DNA of 64,000 bases from Pyxidicoccus trucidator (GCF_010894435.1 NZ_JAAIXZ010000005.1:124001-188000), one strand, 5' to 3'; shown: positions 19,522-29,474, numbered from the stretch's first letter. Notes: generated by a model not told the origin, from the letters alone. Numbers and translations are program-made.

Positions 19522-19908
19522 ATGCTTTACAAAGTGACCCCGATGATGGCGCCGCCTGCGCCTGACAAGGCCAAGCAGCGTGAACCGGGGCAGGGTCAGC
19601 CGCGGAAGCGGCGCAAGTCCGCGGTCTACGACGCGGATGGCCACGAGGTGCTCATCTCGCTGATGTGCATCAAGTGCAGGACCCTGAAGCCGCTGGCGCA
19701 GTTCGGCCTGCGGAAGATGGCGGATGGCGCCATCCGCAACCAGCCCTGGTGCCGCACGTGCCGCTCGGGCGCGGGCACCAAGAAGCCGAAGGCCGGCCAG
19801 GAAGCCGCCGCGAAGGCCCCCGAGGCCCCGCCGGTGCTCCAGGTGGTCGCCGGCGCGGGTGACGCCGCGGAGACTGTCGTCGCTCCGCCCGTCGCCGCAC
19901 AGGGTTGA
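19522..19908 (+). CDS. Small zinc-ribbon-like protein
   Basis: A 128-aa basic protein with two Cys pairs, MCIKCRTLKPLAQFG and PWCRTCRSG, spaced about 28 residues apart, suggesting one bound zinc. The N-terminal segment is Lys/Arg-rich (KPRKRRK-like) and the C-terminal 45 residues are Ala/Pro-rich and likely disordered. The ATG at 19522 is preferred over GTG 19507 because GGGAGG lies 7 bp upstream. Nucleic-acid binding is plausible but unproven. It is an isolated gene. Confidence 0.75.
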   Translation: MLYKVTPMMAPPAPDKAKQREPGQGQPRKRRKSAVYDADGHEVLISLMCIKCRTLKPLAQFGLRKMADGAIRNQPWCRTCRSGAGTKKPKAGQEAAAKAPEAPPVLQVVAGAGDAAETVVAPPVAAQG

Positions 19909-19929
19909 GCTGATCCACCGTTGAGCCAC

Positions 19930-19971
19930 ACTCCCGCAGGGTCGGGCTCACCGCACCGACCCGATGGGAGT
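19930..19971. repeat. 15-bp inverted repeat, possible bidirectional terminator
   Basis: Arms ACTCCCGCAGGGTCG (19930-19944) and CGACCCGATGGGAGT (19957-19971) pair at 12 of 15 positions around a 12-bp loop. It sits between the convergent zinc-ribbon and Hsp70 genes, as expected for a transcription-end hairpin, but no T-run follows. Confidence 0.5.
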
Positions 19972-20106
19972 GATCCGACCACGAGCAGCAACCTCACGCC
20001 CCGGTAGCTCCGGGCCCTGGGTTCGCCGGGTCGTCTCCGTTTCAGCGCAGGCCGCCCGGGTGGGCCTTCTCCACCGCCGTTGGCCTGCACCCGGACGGGA
20101 GCCCGA

Positions 20107-22884
20107 TCAGGACAGGCGCAGGCCCGCCGGCAGCGTGTCACCGAGCGCCCGGGCCTCGTCCGCCTCCTCCAGCGCCAGCACCTCGCGCACCATTCGCACC
20201 CAGGCCTCGGACGCCTTCGCCGCGACCAGGGCCTGCGCCGTGCGCTCACGCAGGGCGGGGTCCAGGTCCCGGGTGCGGTCGCCGGTGAGCCGGGCCAGCT
20301 GCGCCGCCGCGAAGGGAGCGCCGTCCACCTTCCGCAGATCCAGCTCCAGCAGCAGCGTGAGCCACGCCTCGGCCGTCTCCACGTCCACCACCTTGTGGCT
20401 GCTGCCGTAGAGCGGCACGCGCGCACCCAGCCGGCCCAGCGCCCAGGCCCAGGGGCCACCGGACTTCGCCTCGGCCTTCAGCCGCGCGGCAATCCACCGG
20501 CCCACCTCCGACTTGTCTCCGGGCGACAGGTGCTCCAGCGAGGCCACCGTGCGGACCATCTCCTCCAGCCCCTCCGGTTGGATGCCCTTGAGCTTCCCAG
20601 CGGGCGGCGCGTCCGGCGGCACCCTCCGCGCTAGGTGCGGCTGGAGGTACGCGTACAGCTTCTGCTGCTGCGCCTCGGTGAGGCCGCCGGCGATGCGGCG
20701 CCACATCACCCAGAACTCCGTCCACACCGCCTTGTCCGTGTGGTGCTGCACCAGCGCGTCGAAGAGGCTGAAGGTCTGCTCCGCGCGCCAGCCGTCCAGC
20801 GGGTAGCCGAAGCCCGGGCGCAGGCTGAAGCCGGTGAGGCTGTAGAAGACGCGCTCGTGGTCCTCCGTGCGGCGCCGCTTGCTGGCGCCCGCGTACAGCG
20901 TGCTCCACATCTCGCGCAGCACCGGCACGCGCCACGTCTCGCGCGGGCCCAGCGCCTTCTCCATCGTGCGTCCCAGCTGCTTCACGTCCTTGGGGCCGAT
21001 GGGCAGGGGCTTGTTGCCGTAGACGCGCTCGATGTTGTCCTTCGCCTCGACGAAGCGCGCGGGCATGGACTCGGTGACGGTCAGCTCGTGCGAGCCGCCC
21101 GTGCCGCGCAGCTCGAACTCCAGCCGCCACCGCTCGTCCGCCACGTTGGAGACGCAGTACAGCTCCAGCGTGCCAATCTCCGTCAGCGCCGCCTGAAGGT
21201 GCACGGGCACCTCGGCCACCTTGCCGGACGCGCCCTTGAGCAGGGTGTGGATGGGGGGCAGGGGCTTGAGGTCCTCCGCCAGCGGGACGAGGTCTCCCGG
21301 CTTGTCGATGCGGTCGCTCGTCGTGGAGAAGACCTGGAACTGCACCGGCCGCCCCAGGGTGAGCGTGAAGGGGCGCTCGCCCAGGTCCACCTTCTGTCCC
21401 TCCTCGAAGCCACGGGGGATGAGGCACAGCGCCGGCTGCTCCGCGCTGTCCGCCGGCCGCTGCAGGCCCACGTAGTACGCGCGCGCCGCGCCACCGCCGA
21501 TGCGCAGGCCATGCCCGCGCCGCACCAGCCCGTAGTACGCGGCACCCCGCGCCACCGCCAATTCCAGCGACTCATGGCGCAGCAGGGGGATGCGCGGCGC
21601 GCCGGGCCACCATGCGGAGAGGGCCTCCACCAGCCGCGCGGAAATCTGGGGCGAGTTGAAGACGCCTCCATTGAGGAGGATGGCGTCGGGGCGGGGCAGG
21701 GCGCCCTCGGCCGGAGCCGTCTCCCCCAGCGCCGCGAAGCCCGCCGCCGCGTGCTGCGCGAGGAAGGCCGCCAGGTGCCGTGTCACCGCCGCGTCCTGCA
21801 CGTACGGCAGGCCCAGCTCCTGGAGCGCCATGCGCGCGGCGCGGCGCGGGCGCTCGGTGGGGCCGGTGGCGGGGAAGAAGCCGTCCAGCACCAGGGCCTG
21901 CGCCTCGTCGCGCAGCAGCTCGGTGGAGAGCGTGCCGCCCAGCAGCCGGCTGCCTTCGCTCACCAGGGAGACGCCGTACTTCTCCGGGGGTACGTTGCCC
22001 AGCAGCGCCTCCTTCGCGGTGCGCGCGGCCTGGATGGCCTGCGTCCACTGCGTGGCGGACAGGCGGCGGCCGTCGGTGAAGAGCTTCTCCTCCACGCGGC
22101 GGGCCAGGGCGGCGTCCATGTTGTCGCCACCCAGCAGCAGGTGGTCGCCCACCGCGAGGCGCCGCAGCATGGGGCCCTCGGGAGAGACACCCGCGTGCAC
22201 CAGCGTGAAGTCCGTGGTGCCGCCGCCCACGTCCACCACCAGCACCAGCCGGACGTTGCCGAGCGTCTGCTCCAGGCCCGTCCGGTGGCGCGCGGTGTAG
22301 TCGTAGAAGGCCGCCTGCGGCTCCTCCAGCAGGGTGAACTTCTCAAGCCCGGCCTTGCGCGCGGCGCTCACCGTGAGGGCGCGCGCCGCCTCGTCGAAGG
22401 AGGCGGGGACGGTAATCACCACCTCCTGCTTCGACAGGGGCGCGTCCGGGTGCGCGAAGTCCCACGCGCGCGCCAGGTGCGTCAGCAGGAGGGCGCTGGC
22501 GTCCACCGGGGAGAGCTTCCGCACGTCCGCCGGAGCACCCCACGGGAGGATGGGCGCGGAGCGGTCCACGCCCGGGTGGCACAGCCAGCTCTTGGCGCTG
22601 GCGATGAGCCGCCCAGGCACGCGGGCGCCCTGCCAGCGGGCCAGCTCTCCCACCACCCACGCGCTGCCGTCATCGCCCCAGGGCAGCTCGAGAGACCCGG
22701 CGGCCAGCTCGTGGCCCGCGGGCACGTACACGGTGGAGGGGAGCAGCGCGCGGGGCGCCACCTCTCCCTGCCGGACGAGCTGGGGAATCGGGAAGTCCTC
22801 CACGGGCGCGCCCGCGCCCTTCGTGGGGTCCACGGATGCCACCGCGCAGTGGGTGGTTCCCAGGTCGATTCCGACGATTCGCAT
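20107..22884 (-). CDS. Hsp70-family ATPase with long C-terminal extension
   Basis: A 925-aa DnaK-fold protein. The actin-like ATPase motifs are intact: VGIDLGTTHCAV (phosphate 1), LLLTHLARAWDFA, VITVPASFDEAARALT, LEEPQAAFYDY, VLVVDVGGGTTDFTLV (phosphate 2) and AILLNGGVFNSPQI (adenosine). The canonical DnaK substrate-binding beta-sandwich and EEVD-type tail are replaced by a C-terminal region of about 400 residues rich in Trp/Arg helices (DUF3731-like), typical of a distinct Hsp70 branch. It is the last gene of an operon with a second Hsp70 and a DUF2760 protein, 25 bp after the preceding gene. Confidence 0.92.
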   Translation of the reverse strand: MRIVGIDLGTTHCAVASVDPTKGAGAPVEDFPIPQLVRQGEVAPRALLPSTVYVPAGHELAAGSLELPWGDDGSAWVVGELARWQGARVPGRLIASAKSWLCHPGVDRSAPILPWGAPADVRKLSPVDASALLLTHLARAWDFAHPDAPLSKQEVVITVPASFDEAARALTVSAARKAGLEKFTLLEEPQAAFYDYTARHRTGLEQTLGNVRLVLVVDVGGGTTDFTLVHAGVSPEGPMLRRLAVGDHLLLGGDNMDAALARRVEEKLFTDGRRLSATQWTQAIQAARTAKEALLGNVPPEKYGVSLVSEGSRLLGGTLSTELLRDEAQALVLDGFFPATGPTERPRRAARMALQELGLPYVQDAAVTRHLAAFLAQHAAAGFAALGETAPAEGALPRPDAILLNGGVFNSPQISARLVEALSAWWPGAPRIPLLRHESLELAVARGAAYYGLVRRGHGLRIGGGAARAYYVGLQRPADSAEQPALCLIPRGFEEGQKVDLGERPFTLTLGRPVQFQVFSTTSDRIDKPGDLVPLAEDLKPLPPIHTLLKGASGKVAEVPVHLQAALTEIGTLELYCVSNVADERWRLEFELRGTGGSHELTVTESMPARFVEAKDNIERVYGNKPLPIGPKDVKQLGRTMEKALGPRETWRVPVLREMWSTLYAGASKRRRTEDHERVFYSLTGFSLRPGFGYPLDGWRAEQTFSLFDALVQHHTDKAVWTEFWVMWRRIAGGLTEAQQQKLYAYLQPHLARRVPPDAPPAGKLKGIQPEGLEEMVRTVASLEHLSPGDKSEVGRWIAARLKAEAKSGGPWAWALGRLGARVPLYGSSHKVVDVETAEAWLTLLLELDLRKVDGAPFAAAQLARLTGDRTRDLDPALRERTAQALVAAKASEAWVRMVREVLALEEADEARALGDTLPAGLRLS

Positions 22885-22909
22885 ACGCCTCCGGTTGACG
22901 GGCGGCTTT

Positions 22910-24772
22910 CTACTCCTTCATGCGGACGTTGAGCTCCAGCTTCCAGCGTCCCGGGCCGTCCTTCTGCAGGCAGCGCAGCTCCAGGGTGCCCACCTCCGTC
23001 ACCGCCGCCTGGAGGTTGACGGGCGTCAGGTCGCCAAAAGCCGACGGCTTGCCGGGCATGGTGGTCTCAATGGGCGCCAGCTCCTCCAGCGCACCGCCGG
23101 CCAGCTCGCTGTCCACGTCCTCCAGCATGACGCCCACCTTGTCGTCGCGGCGGACGGACGAGGAGAAGAAGCGGAAGCTGGTGGGCTCGCCGGTGACGAG
23201 GCCGAACTCCTGCGGCGGCACGTCCGCCTGCGTCCCTTCCTCCATGCCGAAGGGGGCCACGCAGAGCGCCTTCACGGGCGGCTCCATGCCGGGCACGGCG
23301 GGCATCGCCGTCTCCACGCCCACGTAGTAGGCGCGGGCGGTGCCGCCGCGGATGCGCAGGCCGTGGCCCTGGCGCACCCAGCCGTAGTACGCGGCGCCGC
23401 GCGCCACGGCGAGGTCCAGGTCCGCGCCCTCCAGCTCCTTGGCCGGCTGGCCGCCGTCGGCCTCCAGCCACGCGTTGAGCACCTCCATGACGCGCGCCTT
23501 CAGCGGACCGGCCTTGAAGACGCCGCCGTTGAAGAGCACCGCGGTGGGGTGGAGGAAGGCCTTGCCGCTCACGTCCACCGGCGCGTCCTGGCTGGCCGCG
23601 AGCGCCTGGGCCTGCCGGGTGAGGAAGGCCGCGAGGTGCCGCGAGACGCCCGGGTCCTGCGCGTAGGGCAGCGCCATCTGCGCCAGGCCCGTGCGGCGCG
23701 CGGTGCGGGGCAGCTCGTCCGCGGACGTCACCGGGAAGAAGCCGTCGGTGAGGACCCGGTCCAACTCCTCGCGCGTCAGCTCCGTGCGCAGCGTGCCGCC
23801 GATGAGCGACGAGCCCCGGCCGGGGATGGAGATGGGCGCCCGCTCCATGGAGGGGTCGCCGTACAGCGTCTCCTTCGCGTGCCGGCAGCCGTAGGTGAGG
23901 GCGTTGAACTGCCACGCGTCCAGCTTCTTGCCCTCCGCCGTCAGGCGCTGGTTGAGCGTGTGCGCCAGCGCCAGGTCCATGTTGTCACCGCCCAGCAGGA
24001 TGTGGTCGCCCACCGCCACGCGCAGCAGCTCCAAGTCACCCTCGCGGTCCCTCACGGTGATGACGGAGAAGTCCGAGGTGCCGCCGCCCACGTCCACCAC
24101 GAGGATGACCTCGCCGGGCTGCACCTGCTTGCGGAAGTTCTCCCCCATGGCCTCCAGCCACGCGTAGAGCGCGGCCTGGGGCTCCTCCAGGAGGGTGATG
24201 TGGTGGAGGCCCGCCGCCTTGGCGGCCTCCAGCGTCAAGTCCCGGGCCGCCGCGTCGAAGGACGCGGGGACGGTGACGATGACGTCCTGCTCGGCCAGCG
24301 CGTTGCCGGACTCCTCCCGGGCGCGGGCGAAGGTGGAGTCCCACGCCTCCTTCAGGTGGCGGAGGTAGCGCGCGGACGCATCCAGTGGCGACACGCGCTG
24401 GACTTCTTCCGGGGCCTGCCAGGGCAGCAGCGCCGCGCGCCGGTCCACGCCGGGGTGGGACAACCAGCTCTTGGCGGAGGACACGAGGCGCGTGGGCACC
24501 TTGGCGCCGTGCGTGCGGGCGAACTCGCCCACAATCGTGCTGGCCTCCGGGTTCCACGGCAGCCCGAGGCTGCCGGCGGGGAACTCCTGGCCGGAGGGCA
24601 GGTAGAGGAAGGACGGCAGCAGCGGGCGCGCCTCCACGGTGCCGGGCGCTGTGAGCTGGGGGATGGGCAGCATGGACTGCGCGGGGCCCCGGGGCTTGCC
24701 CTCCTCGAGGTTGAAGTAGGACACCGCGGAGTGCGTGGTGCCAAGGTCGATGCCGATGGAATAGCGGGCCAT
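22910..24772 (-). CDS. Hsp70-family ATPase (shorter paralogue)
   Basis: A 620-aa paralogue of its downstream neighbour. It has YSIGIDLGTTHSAV, VIVTVPASFDAAARDLT, LLEEPQAALYAW, ILVVDVGGGTSDFSV and VLFNGGVFKAG, so the ATPase core is complete. The C-terminus stops after the short beta-rich segment (AVTEVGTLELRC), lacking the extension of the larger paralogue. The two probably function together rather than as redundant chaperones, because the operon order is conserved in other Proteobacteria-like genomes. Start ATG 24772. Confidence 0.92.
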   Translation of the reverse strand: MARYSIGIDLGTTHSAVSYFNLEEGKPRGPAQSMLPIPQLTAPGTVEARPLLPSFLYLPSGQEFPAGSLGLPWNPEASTIVGEFARTHGAKVPTRLVSSAKSWLSHPGVDRRAALLPWQAPEEVQRVSPLDASARYLRHLKEAWDSTFARAREESGNALAEQDVIVTVPASFDAAARDLTLEAAKAAGLHHITLLEEPQAALYAWLEAMGENFRKQVQPGEVILVVDVGGGTSDFSVITVRDREGDLELLRVAVGDHILLGGDNMDLALAHTLNQRLTAEGKKLDAWQFNALTYGCRHAKETLYGDPSMERAPISIPGRGSSLIGGTLRTELTREELDRVLTDGFFPVTSADELPRTARRTGLAQMALPYAQDPGVSRHLAAFLTRQAQALAASQDAPVDVSGKAFLHPTAVLFNGGVFKAGPLKARVMEVLNAWLEADGGQPAKELEGADLDLAVARGAAYYGWVRQGHGLRIRGGTARAYYVGVETAMPAVPGMEPPVKALCVAPFGMEEGTQADVPPQEFGLVTGEPTSFRFFSSSVRRDDKVGVMLEDVDSELAGGALEELAPIETTMPGKPSAFGDLTPVNLQAAVTEVGTLELRCLQKDGPGRWKLELNVRMKE

Positions 24773-24833
24773 ATCGGACGTGAACTCCTGGGGGGCTCCC
24801 CTTTGTTCGCTCAGCGGGACGGCGGCGCGGCGG

Positions 24834-25460
24834 TCAGGCGAGCTCGACCTCGGCGGGCGCCAGCACGCGCGGGTCCAGCGCCGGGCTCACGGAGGGGAAC
24901 TTCACCTCCGTCGTCACCCAGCCGTGGTGGCGCAGCGTTCCGTTATAGGGAGGCTGGCCGGCCACGTTTCCGGTGAGGCGGGTGCGCTGGGCGTCGAAGC
25001 CGGGGGGCACCGTGACGCCGTCCCCCTCCGACTGGGGCAGCACGGGCTTCAGGGTGAGGTATTGGTTCACCACCTTACGGCAGCCCTCATGGACGATGCG
25101 GGCGGCGGCTCCCACCTCGGCATCCGAGAAGGCGGCCACGTTCTCCTGGAGGAAGTCCACGAAGCGGCCCTCGCGCTGGAGCATGCCCAGCAGGGAGAGG
25201 GCGCTGGCGTGCTCGCGCTCGGGCGGCGGGGCGGGGGGCGGCTCGGGGGCCTTCACCACCGCCGGCTTGGGCGGCTCCTTCGGAAGGGCAGCGGGCGAGG
25301 AGCCGCCTGCGGGGAGCTGGGCGAGCTGGCCTGCGTCATAGGCCCGGCTGGCCGGCAGCACCGCCTGGGCGAACTCGCGGGACACGAGGCAGCGCCAGAA
25401 GCACAGCCAGGCGAGCCAGAAGCGTGCGAAGAACGACAGGGAGGCGGACGGGTCGGTCAT
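24834..25460 (-). CDS. DUF2760 family protein
   Basis: A 208-aa protein, first gene of the Hsp70 operon. The N-terminal hydrophobic helix (FFARFWLAWLCFWRCLV) may anchor it. A Pro/Lys-rich linker (about residues 50-85) leads to the DUF2760 domain: ALSLLGMLQREGRFVDFLQENV, EGCRKVVNQY, GVTVPPGFD, and the ending YNGTLRHHGWVTTEVKFP. Biochemical function is unknown; the fixed company of Hsp70-type ATPases suggests it is their partner or client-recruiter. Confidence 0.9.
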   Translation of the reverse strand: MTDPSASLSFFARFWLAWLCFWRCLVSREFAQAVLPASRAYDAGQLAQLPAGGSSPAALPKEPPKPAVVKAPEPPPAPPPEREHASALSLLGMLQREGRFVDFLQENVAAFSDAEVGAAARIVHEGCRKVVNQYLTLKPVLPQSEGDGVTVPPGFDAQRTRLTGNVAGQPPYNGTLRHHGWVTTEVKFPSVSPALDPRVLAPAEVELA

Positions 25461-25565
25461 CGACTCCGGATAACAAAGCCCGCCTGCTTTGCAATTCAGC
25501 AGTTCGAGGGATGTGCCCCAAATGCAAAGGGCCTCACGGTTGCCCGTGAGGCCCTTCGTACTTCA

Positions 25566-25641
<76 letters not shown>

Positions 25642-25848
25642 ACAACCGGACTGCTGACTGCCTGCCTGCCTGCTGCGCCCCGGCGGTGTTGGGACCGACG
25701 AAGTGGATGGGCTAGTACCGGAGCCCTTTCATGCTGTCAAGCGCAAGGAGCCAACTAGAATTCCTGCGATTGACGTGCCGCGCAGCGGGTGCCATAAAAA
25801 CCCCTCGTCTCAGGCGTATCCTTCCCGCCCGCTTCACCTCCCCCGGTA

Positions 25849-28236
25849 ATGTCTATCTCCCCCTCGAAGACGTTGAGCCCGGCCGAGCTCGCGAAGTTGG
25901 AGCACGCCTTCGCCTCCGACCCCTCGTCCGCCGCCTACAAGCCCCTCGCCGAAGCGTACCTGAGCATGGGTCGCTTCATGGAGGCGATGGTCGTCTGCAA
26001 GAAGGGGGTGAAGGCGCATCCGAACGCCTCCGACCCACGACTGCTGCTCGCCCGCGTCTACGCGGAGCAGGGCAAGGACAAGAAGGCGCTGGAAGAGGCG
26101 CTCGGCGCGCTGCAGGCGCAGCCCGAGGACAAGGCCGCCCTGCGCATGGCCGGCGCCCTTCAGTTGAAGACGGGCGAGGCCGAGCCCGGCAAGGCAAACC
26201 TCCTCAAGGCGTACGCGGCGGACCCGGGTGACCCGGACACCGTCACGCTCCTCCAGCAGTACAAGATTGACCTGCCCCGGCCGGCGGCCCCGGCGCCCGT
26301 GGCCGCGCCGCCGGTGCTCGCGCCGACCGCGCCTCCGGCCCCGTCCGCCACCCAGCAGTCCGCCGCCGCCCTCGCGAGTGTCGCGGCGACGGGAGGGACC
26401 TCCTCGCAGCCGTCCGCCACGCCGAGGACCGCCCCGGCGGCCCCGCCGCAGCGCGCCCCCGGTGCCGGCAACGCCGCCCGGGGCGAGGCCCAGCCGGCCC
26501 GTCCCGCACCCCAGCCCCGCCGCGCGCCGGTGGTGGTGCAAGAGGTGGACGAGGACGATGACGACGAGGTGTCGTCCTCGCGGCGCCGCCCGGCCTCGGC
26601 AGGGCGCGGTCAGAGGACGGTGACGATGGCCCTGGTGGCGGGCATCGTCCTCTCCCTCGGCGGCTACTACTTCTACTCCAAGCACTCGACGGAGACTGCC
26701 CGCGCGCTGAAGAAGTCGCTCGACGGGGCCAGCGCCCTGCTCAAGCACGACTCGTTCGACAGCTACAAGAAGGCGAGTGAGGCGGCGGACCAGGCGCTGG
26801 AGGTGGATGCCGACTCCACCGTGGCGCACGGCTACCTGGCCTACGCATACGCCATCCGCTGGGGTGAGCACGGCGGTGGTGACGACGCGCGCCGCAAGGC
26901 CGAGGAGCACCTGGCCGCGGGCAAGCAGGGCAAGGACGTCAGCTCGCACCTCATCGCCGCCGAGGCGCTCATCCTGACGTACGGGGGCAAGGGCAAGGAG
27001 GCGCTGGGCAAGCTGGAGGAGACGGTGAAGGGCCTGGACGCGCAGGGCCGCTCCAGCTCGCTGCTCTATCTGACGCAGGGCCTCATCCAGATGAACGCGG
27101 GCGACATGGAGCGCGCGCGGGACAGCCTGGAGCGCGCGCAGGTGCTGTCGCCGGACGACCCGCGCATCTACGCGAGCCTGGGTGCGGTGTACCGCCGGCT
27201 GGGCCAGGACAACACCGCCTGGAAGAACTACGACTTCGCCCTCCGGTACGAGAAGGACCACCCCGAGTCGCTGCTGGGCCGCTCGCTGCTGATGCTGGAG
27301 CAGGACGCCCCCAACTACGGCCTGGTCCACACCATGCTGAAGAAGCTGCTGGAGTCCGACCCGCCGCCGTCGCCGCGCCAGCTCGCGGCAGCGCACCTGG
27401 CCCGCTCGCTGCTCATCAGTCGCGTGTCGGCGGAGATGGCGGCGCTGAAGCCGGACGTGCAGCAGAAGCTGTCCGAGGCCACCGCCGTGCCCCTGGACAA
27501 GGACAAGGCGCGCGCGGAGATGCTCAAGAGCGAGGAGACGGGCTTCGCGCTCGACAAGCAGAACCCGGAGCTGCACCTCATCAAGGGCCGCCGGCTGCGC
27601 GCGGAGAACAGCTTCGACGCGGCCGCCGAGGAGATTCGCAAGGCCATCCGCATGGACTCCTCGCGCGCCCAGTTCCACGTCGAGCTGGCCCGCGCCCTCA
27701 TGAGCAAGCAGGGCGGCGAGAAGGAAGCCGCCGAGGCGCTGGTGACGGCCCTGAAGACGATGGGCGACAGCCCCAAGCTGGTGGTCATGCTGGGCGACGC
27801 CTACCGCCGCCAGGGCAAGCTGGACGAGGCCCTCGCCCAGTACCAGCGCGCGGTGAAGGAGCCCAAGGCGAAGAACCCGGAGGCCCGGCTCGCCATGGGT
27901 GCCATCTACCGCGAGCGCTCTGACTGGGCGAAGGCCCAGGAGCAGCTGGAGCGGGCGAGCCAGGAGTTCCTCGGCCAGGCGGACCGCGCGGCCATGGCCC
28001 TCACCGAGCTGGCCCGCGTCTACCAGGGCAAGGGTGACGCGGCGAAGGCGGACGAGACGTACCAGCGCGCCCTCACCGCCGACGAGGCCTACGGCCCGGC
28101 CTACTACTTCTACGCCACCCTGCTGTCGAAGGACGCGAAGCAGGGCCCCAAGGCGAAGATGCTGGCCCAGGAGTACCTCAAGCGCGAGCCGAGCGGCGAG
28201 CACGCCAACGCGGCCCGCGCCCTGGCCGGCGGCTGA
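25849..28236 (+). CDS. TPR-repeat membrane protein
   Basis: A 795-aa protein. TPR-type helices occupy residues 10-140 and again about 290-790 (AYLSMGRFMEAMVVCKKGVK; LGAVYRRLGQDNTAWKNYDFA; LAQYQRAVKEPKAKNPEARLAM). Between them is a low-complexity Ala/Pro linker (about 145-240) and one membrane helix (about 262-280, MALVAGIVLSLGGYYFYS). The N-terminal TPRs are therefore cytosolic and the larger C-terminal array likely periplasmic, or the reverse. It is a scaffold with no enzymatic motif; partner unknown. It is transcribed away from the Hsp70 operon. Confidence 0.88.
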   Translation: MSISPSKTLSPAELAKLEHAFASDPSSAAYKPLAEAYLSMGRFMEAMVVCKKGVKAHPNASDPRLLLARVYAEQGKDKKALEEALGALQAQPEDKAALRMAGALQLKTGEAEPGKANLLKAYAADPGDPDTVTLLQQYKIDLPRPAAPAPVAAPPVLAPTAPPAPSATQQSAAALASVAATGGTSSQPSATPRTAPAAPPQRAPGAGNAARGEAQPARPAPQPRRAPVVVQEVDEDDDDEVSSSRRRPASAGRGQRTVTMALVAGIVLSLGGYYFYSKHSTETARALKKSLDGASALLKHDSFDSYKKASEAADQALEVDADSTVAHGYLAYAYAIRWGEHGGGDDARRKAEEHLAAGKQGKDVSSHLIAAEALILTYGGKGKEALGKLEETVKGLDAQGRSSSLLYLTQGLIQMNAGDMERARDSLERAQVLSPDDPRIYASLGAVYRRLGQDNTAWKNYDFALRYEKDHPESLLGRSLLMLEQDAPNYGLVHTMLKKLLESDPPPSPRQLAAAHLARSLLISRVSAEMAALKPDVQQKLSEATAVPLDKDKARAEMLKSEETGFALDKQNPELHLIKGRRLRAENSFDAAAEEIRKAIRMDSSRAQFHVELARALMSKQGGEKEAAEALVTALKTMGDSPKLVVMLGDAYRRQGKLDEALAQYQRAVKEPKAKNPEARLAMGAIYRERSDWAKAQEQLERASQEFLGQADRAAMALTELARVYQGKGDAAKADETYQRALTADEAYGPAYYFYATLLSKDAKQGPKAKMLAQEYLKREPSGEHANAARALAGG

Positions 28237-28562
28237 GGCGACACGGCCGGCTCCCACTCCGGGGGCCATGCCGGACAAGCGGGGCTGATGCGCGCGGGCA
28301 GTACGACGCGCGGTCAGCCCCGTCGCCGTTCTTGAAGGCGCCTCCGGTGGGCGGTATGCCCAGGGCGTTTGCCTTCCCGAGCGCACCAGGACGTGAAGTG
28401 GGGGCCGGAAGGCCTCCTGGGCTGGCGGGGTTGCCCGCCGGGCGGCCGTCCGCCGTCGTCACGCCGGGGCGCCGTGTCCTTGCCCACCCCCCGGTGGTGC
28501 CTGTATGGGAAGGCCGTTACCGCGCCGGCAGCCCGCCTGTCGCGCCCTGCCCTGGAGTCTGC
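28237..28562. other. Intergenic region upstream of ctaB
   Basis: This 326-bp stretch carries no supportable gene. The frame extending ctaB upstream to 28332 encodes a Pro/Gly/Arg-rich, non-conserved-looking sequence. A GGAG lies 6 bp before the chosen GTG. Otherwise it is a leader or promoter region without a recognisable motif. Confidence 0.6.
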
Positions 28563-29447
28563 GTGAGCGCGCGTGCAGAGACCGTGTCGACGACCGCGTC
28601 CGACCTGATCTCCCTGACCAAGCCGCGCCTGTCCAGCCTGGTGCTCATCACCACGGCGGGCGGCGTGTTCCTGGCCCCCGGCTCGCTGGCCACGCCGAGG
28701 GCGCTGGTGACGCTGCTGGCCACGGCCGGCACGGTGGGCGCGGCCAACGCGCTCAACTGCTACTGGGAGCGGCACAGCGACCAGTTCATGGCGCGCACCC
28801 GCAACCGGCCGCTGCCCGCCGGGCGGATGGAGCCGTCGGTGGCGCTGTGGTTCGGCATCTCCCTGGCGCTGGTGTCCCTGCCGGCGCTGGCGCTGGGCGC
28901 GAATCTACTGACCGCGGGCCTGGGCCTGCTGGCGCTGCTCAGCTACGTGCTGGCCTACACGCCGCTGAAGGCGCGCACCTCGGCCGCCATGCTGGTGGGC
29001 GCGGTGCCCGGCGCGCTGCCCCCGCTGATGGGGTGGACGGCGGTGACGAACGTGCTGGACGCGGGCGGCTTCGCCCTCTTCGCCATCCTGTTCCTCTGGC
29101 AGATGCCTCACTTCATCGCCATCGCCCTGTTCCGCAAGGAGGAGTACGCGGCGGCGGGCCTCAAGTCCGTGCCGCTGGAGCGGGGCGACGAGTCGAGCCG
29201 CGCGCAAATCGTCCTCTACCTGGTGGCGCTGATTCCCATGTCGCTGCTGCCCTTCCAGCTGAACATCTCCGGGCCGTGGTACCTGGCGTCGGCGGTGGTG
29301 CTGGGGCTGAGCTTCCTGGGCCTGGGGGCGTGGGGCTTCTTCCGCCGGCTCGGGAAGCCCTGGGCGCGCCAGACGTTCTTCTATTCGCTCATCTACCTCA
29401 CCGGTCTGTTCGTCGCGATGACGCTCGACCGCATCCCCCGCGGCTAG
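28563..29447 (+). CDS. ctaB: Heme o synthase (protoheme IX farnesyltransferase)
   Basis: A 294-aa inner-membrane UbiA-superfamily enzyme that adds farnesyl to protoheme IX to make heme o for terminal oxidases. It has LISLTKPRLSSLVLITTAGG, the first Asp-rich-type motif ANALNCYWERHSDQFMARTRNRPLPAGRM, YTPLKARTS and WQMPHFIAIALFRKEEYAAAG. About seven to nine hydrophobic segments are visible. The GTG at 28563 is preferred because GGAG lies 6 bp before it and the homologous N-terminus starts there. An ABC exporter and a copper-type lipoprotein follow. Confidence 0.93.
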   Translation: MSARAETVSTTASDLISLTKPRLSSLVLITTAGGVFLAPGSLATPRALVTLLATAGTVGAANALNCYWERHSDQFMARTRNRPLPAGRMEPSVALWFGISLALVSLPALALGANLLTAGLGLLALLSYVLAYTPLKARTSAAMLVGAVPGALPPLMGWTAVTNVLDAGGFALFAILFLWQMPHFIAIALFRKEEYAAAGLKSVPLERGDESSRAQIVLYLVALIPMSLLPFQLNISGPWYLASAVVLGLSFLGLGAWGFFRRLGKPWARQTFFYSLIYLTGLFVAMTLDRIPRG

Positions 29448-29474
29448 CGCGGGGAGCCCGGGGGGACACCGCCC

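Noticed and set aside
20635..22932. Plus-strand frame of 765 codons over the Hsp70 gene
   Set aside because: It is a complement shadow of a well-supported gene; the sequence has no recognisable motif.
28332..28562. Longer N-terminus of ctaB
   Set aside because: The added 77 residues are Pro/Gly/Arg-rich and the true family start coincides with GTG 28563 and its ribosome site.
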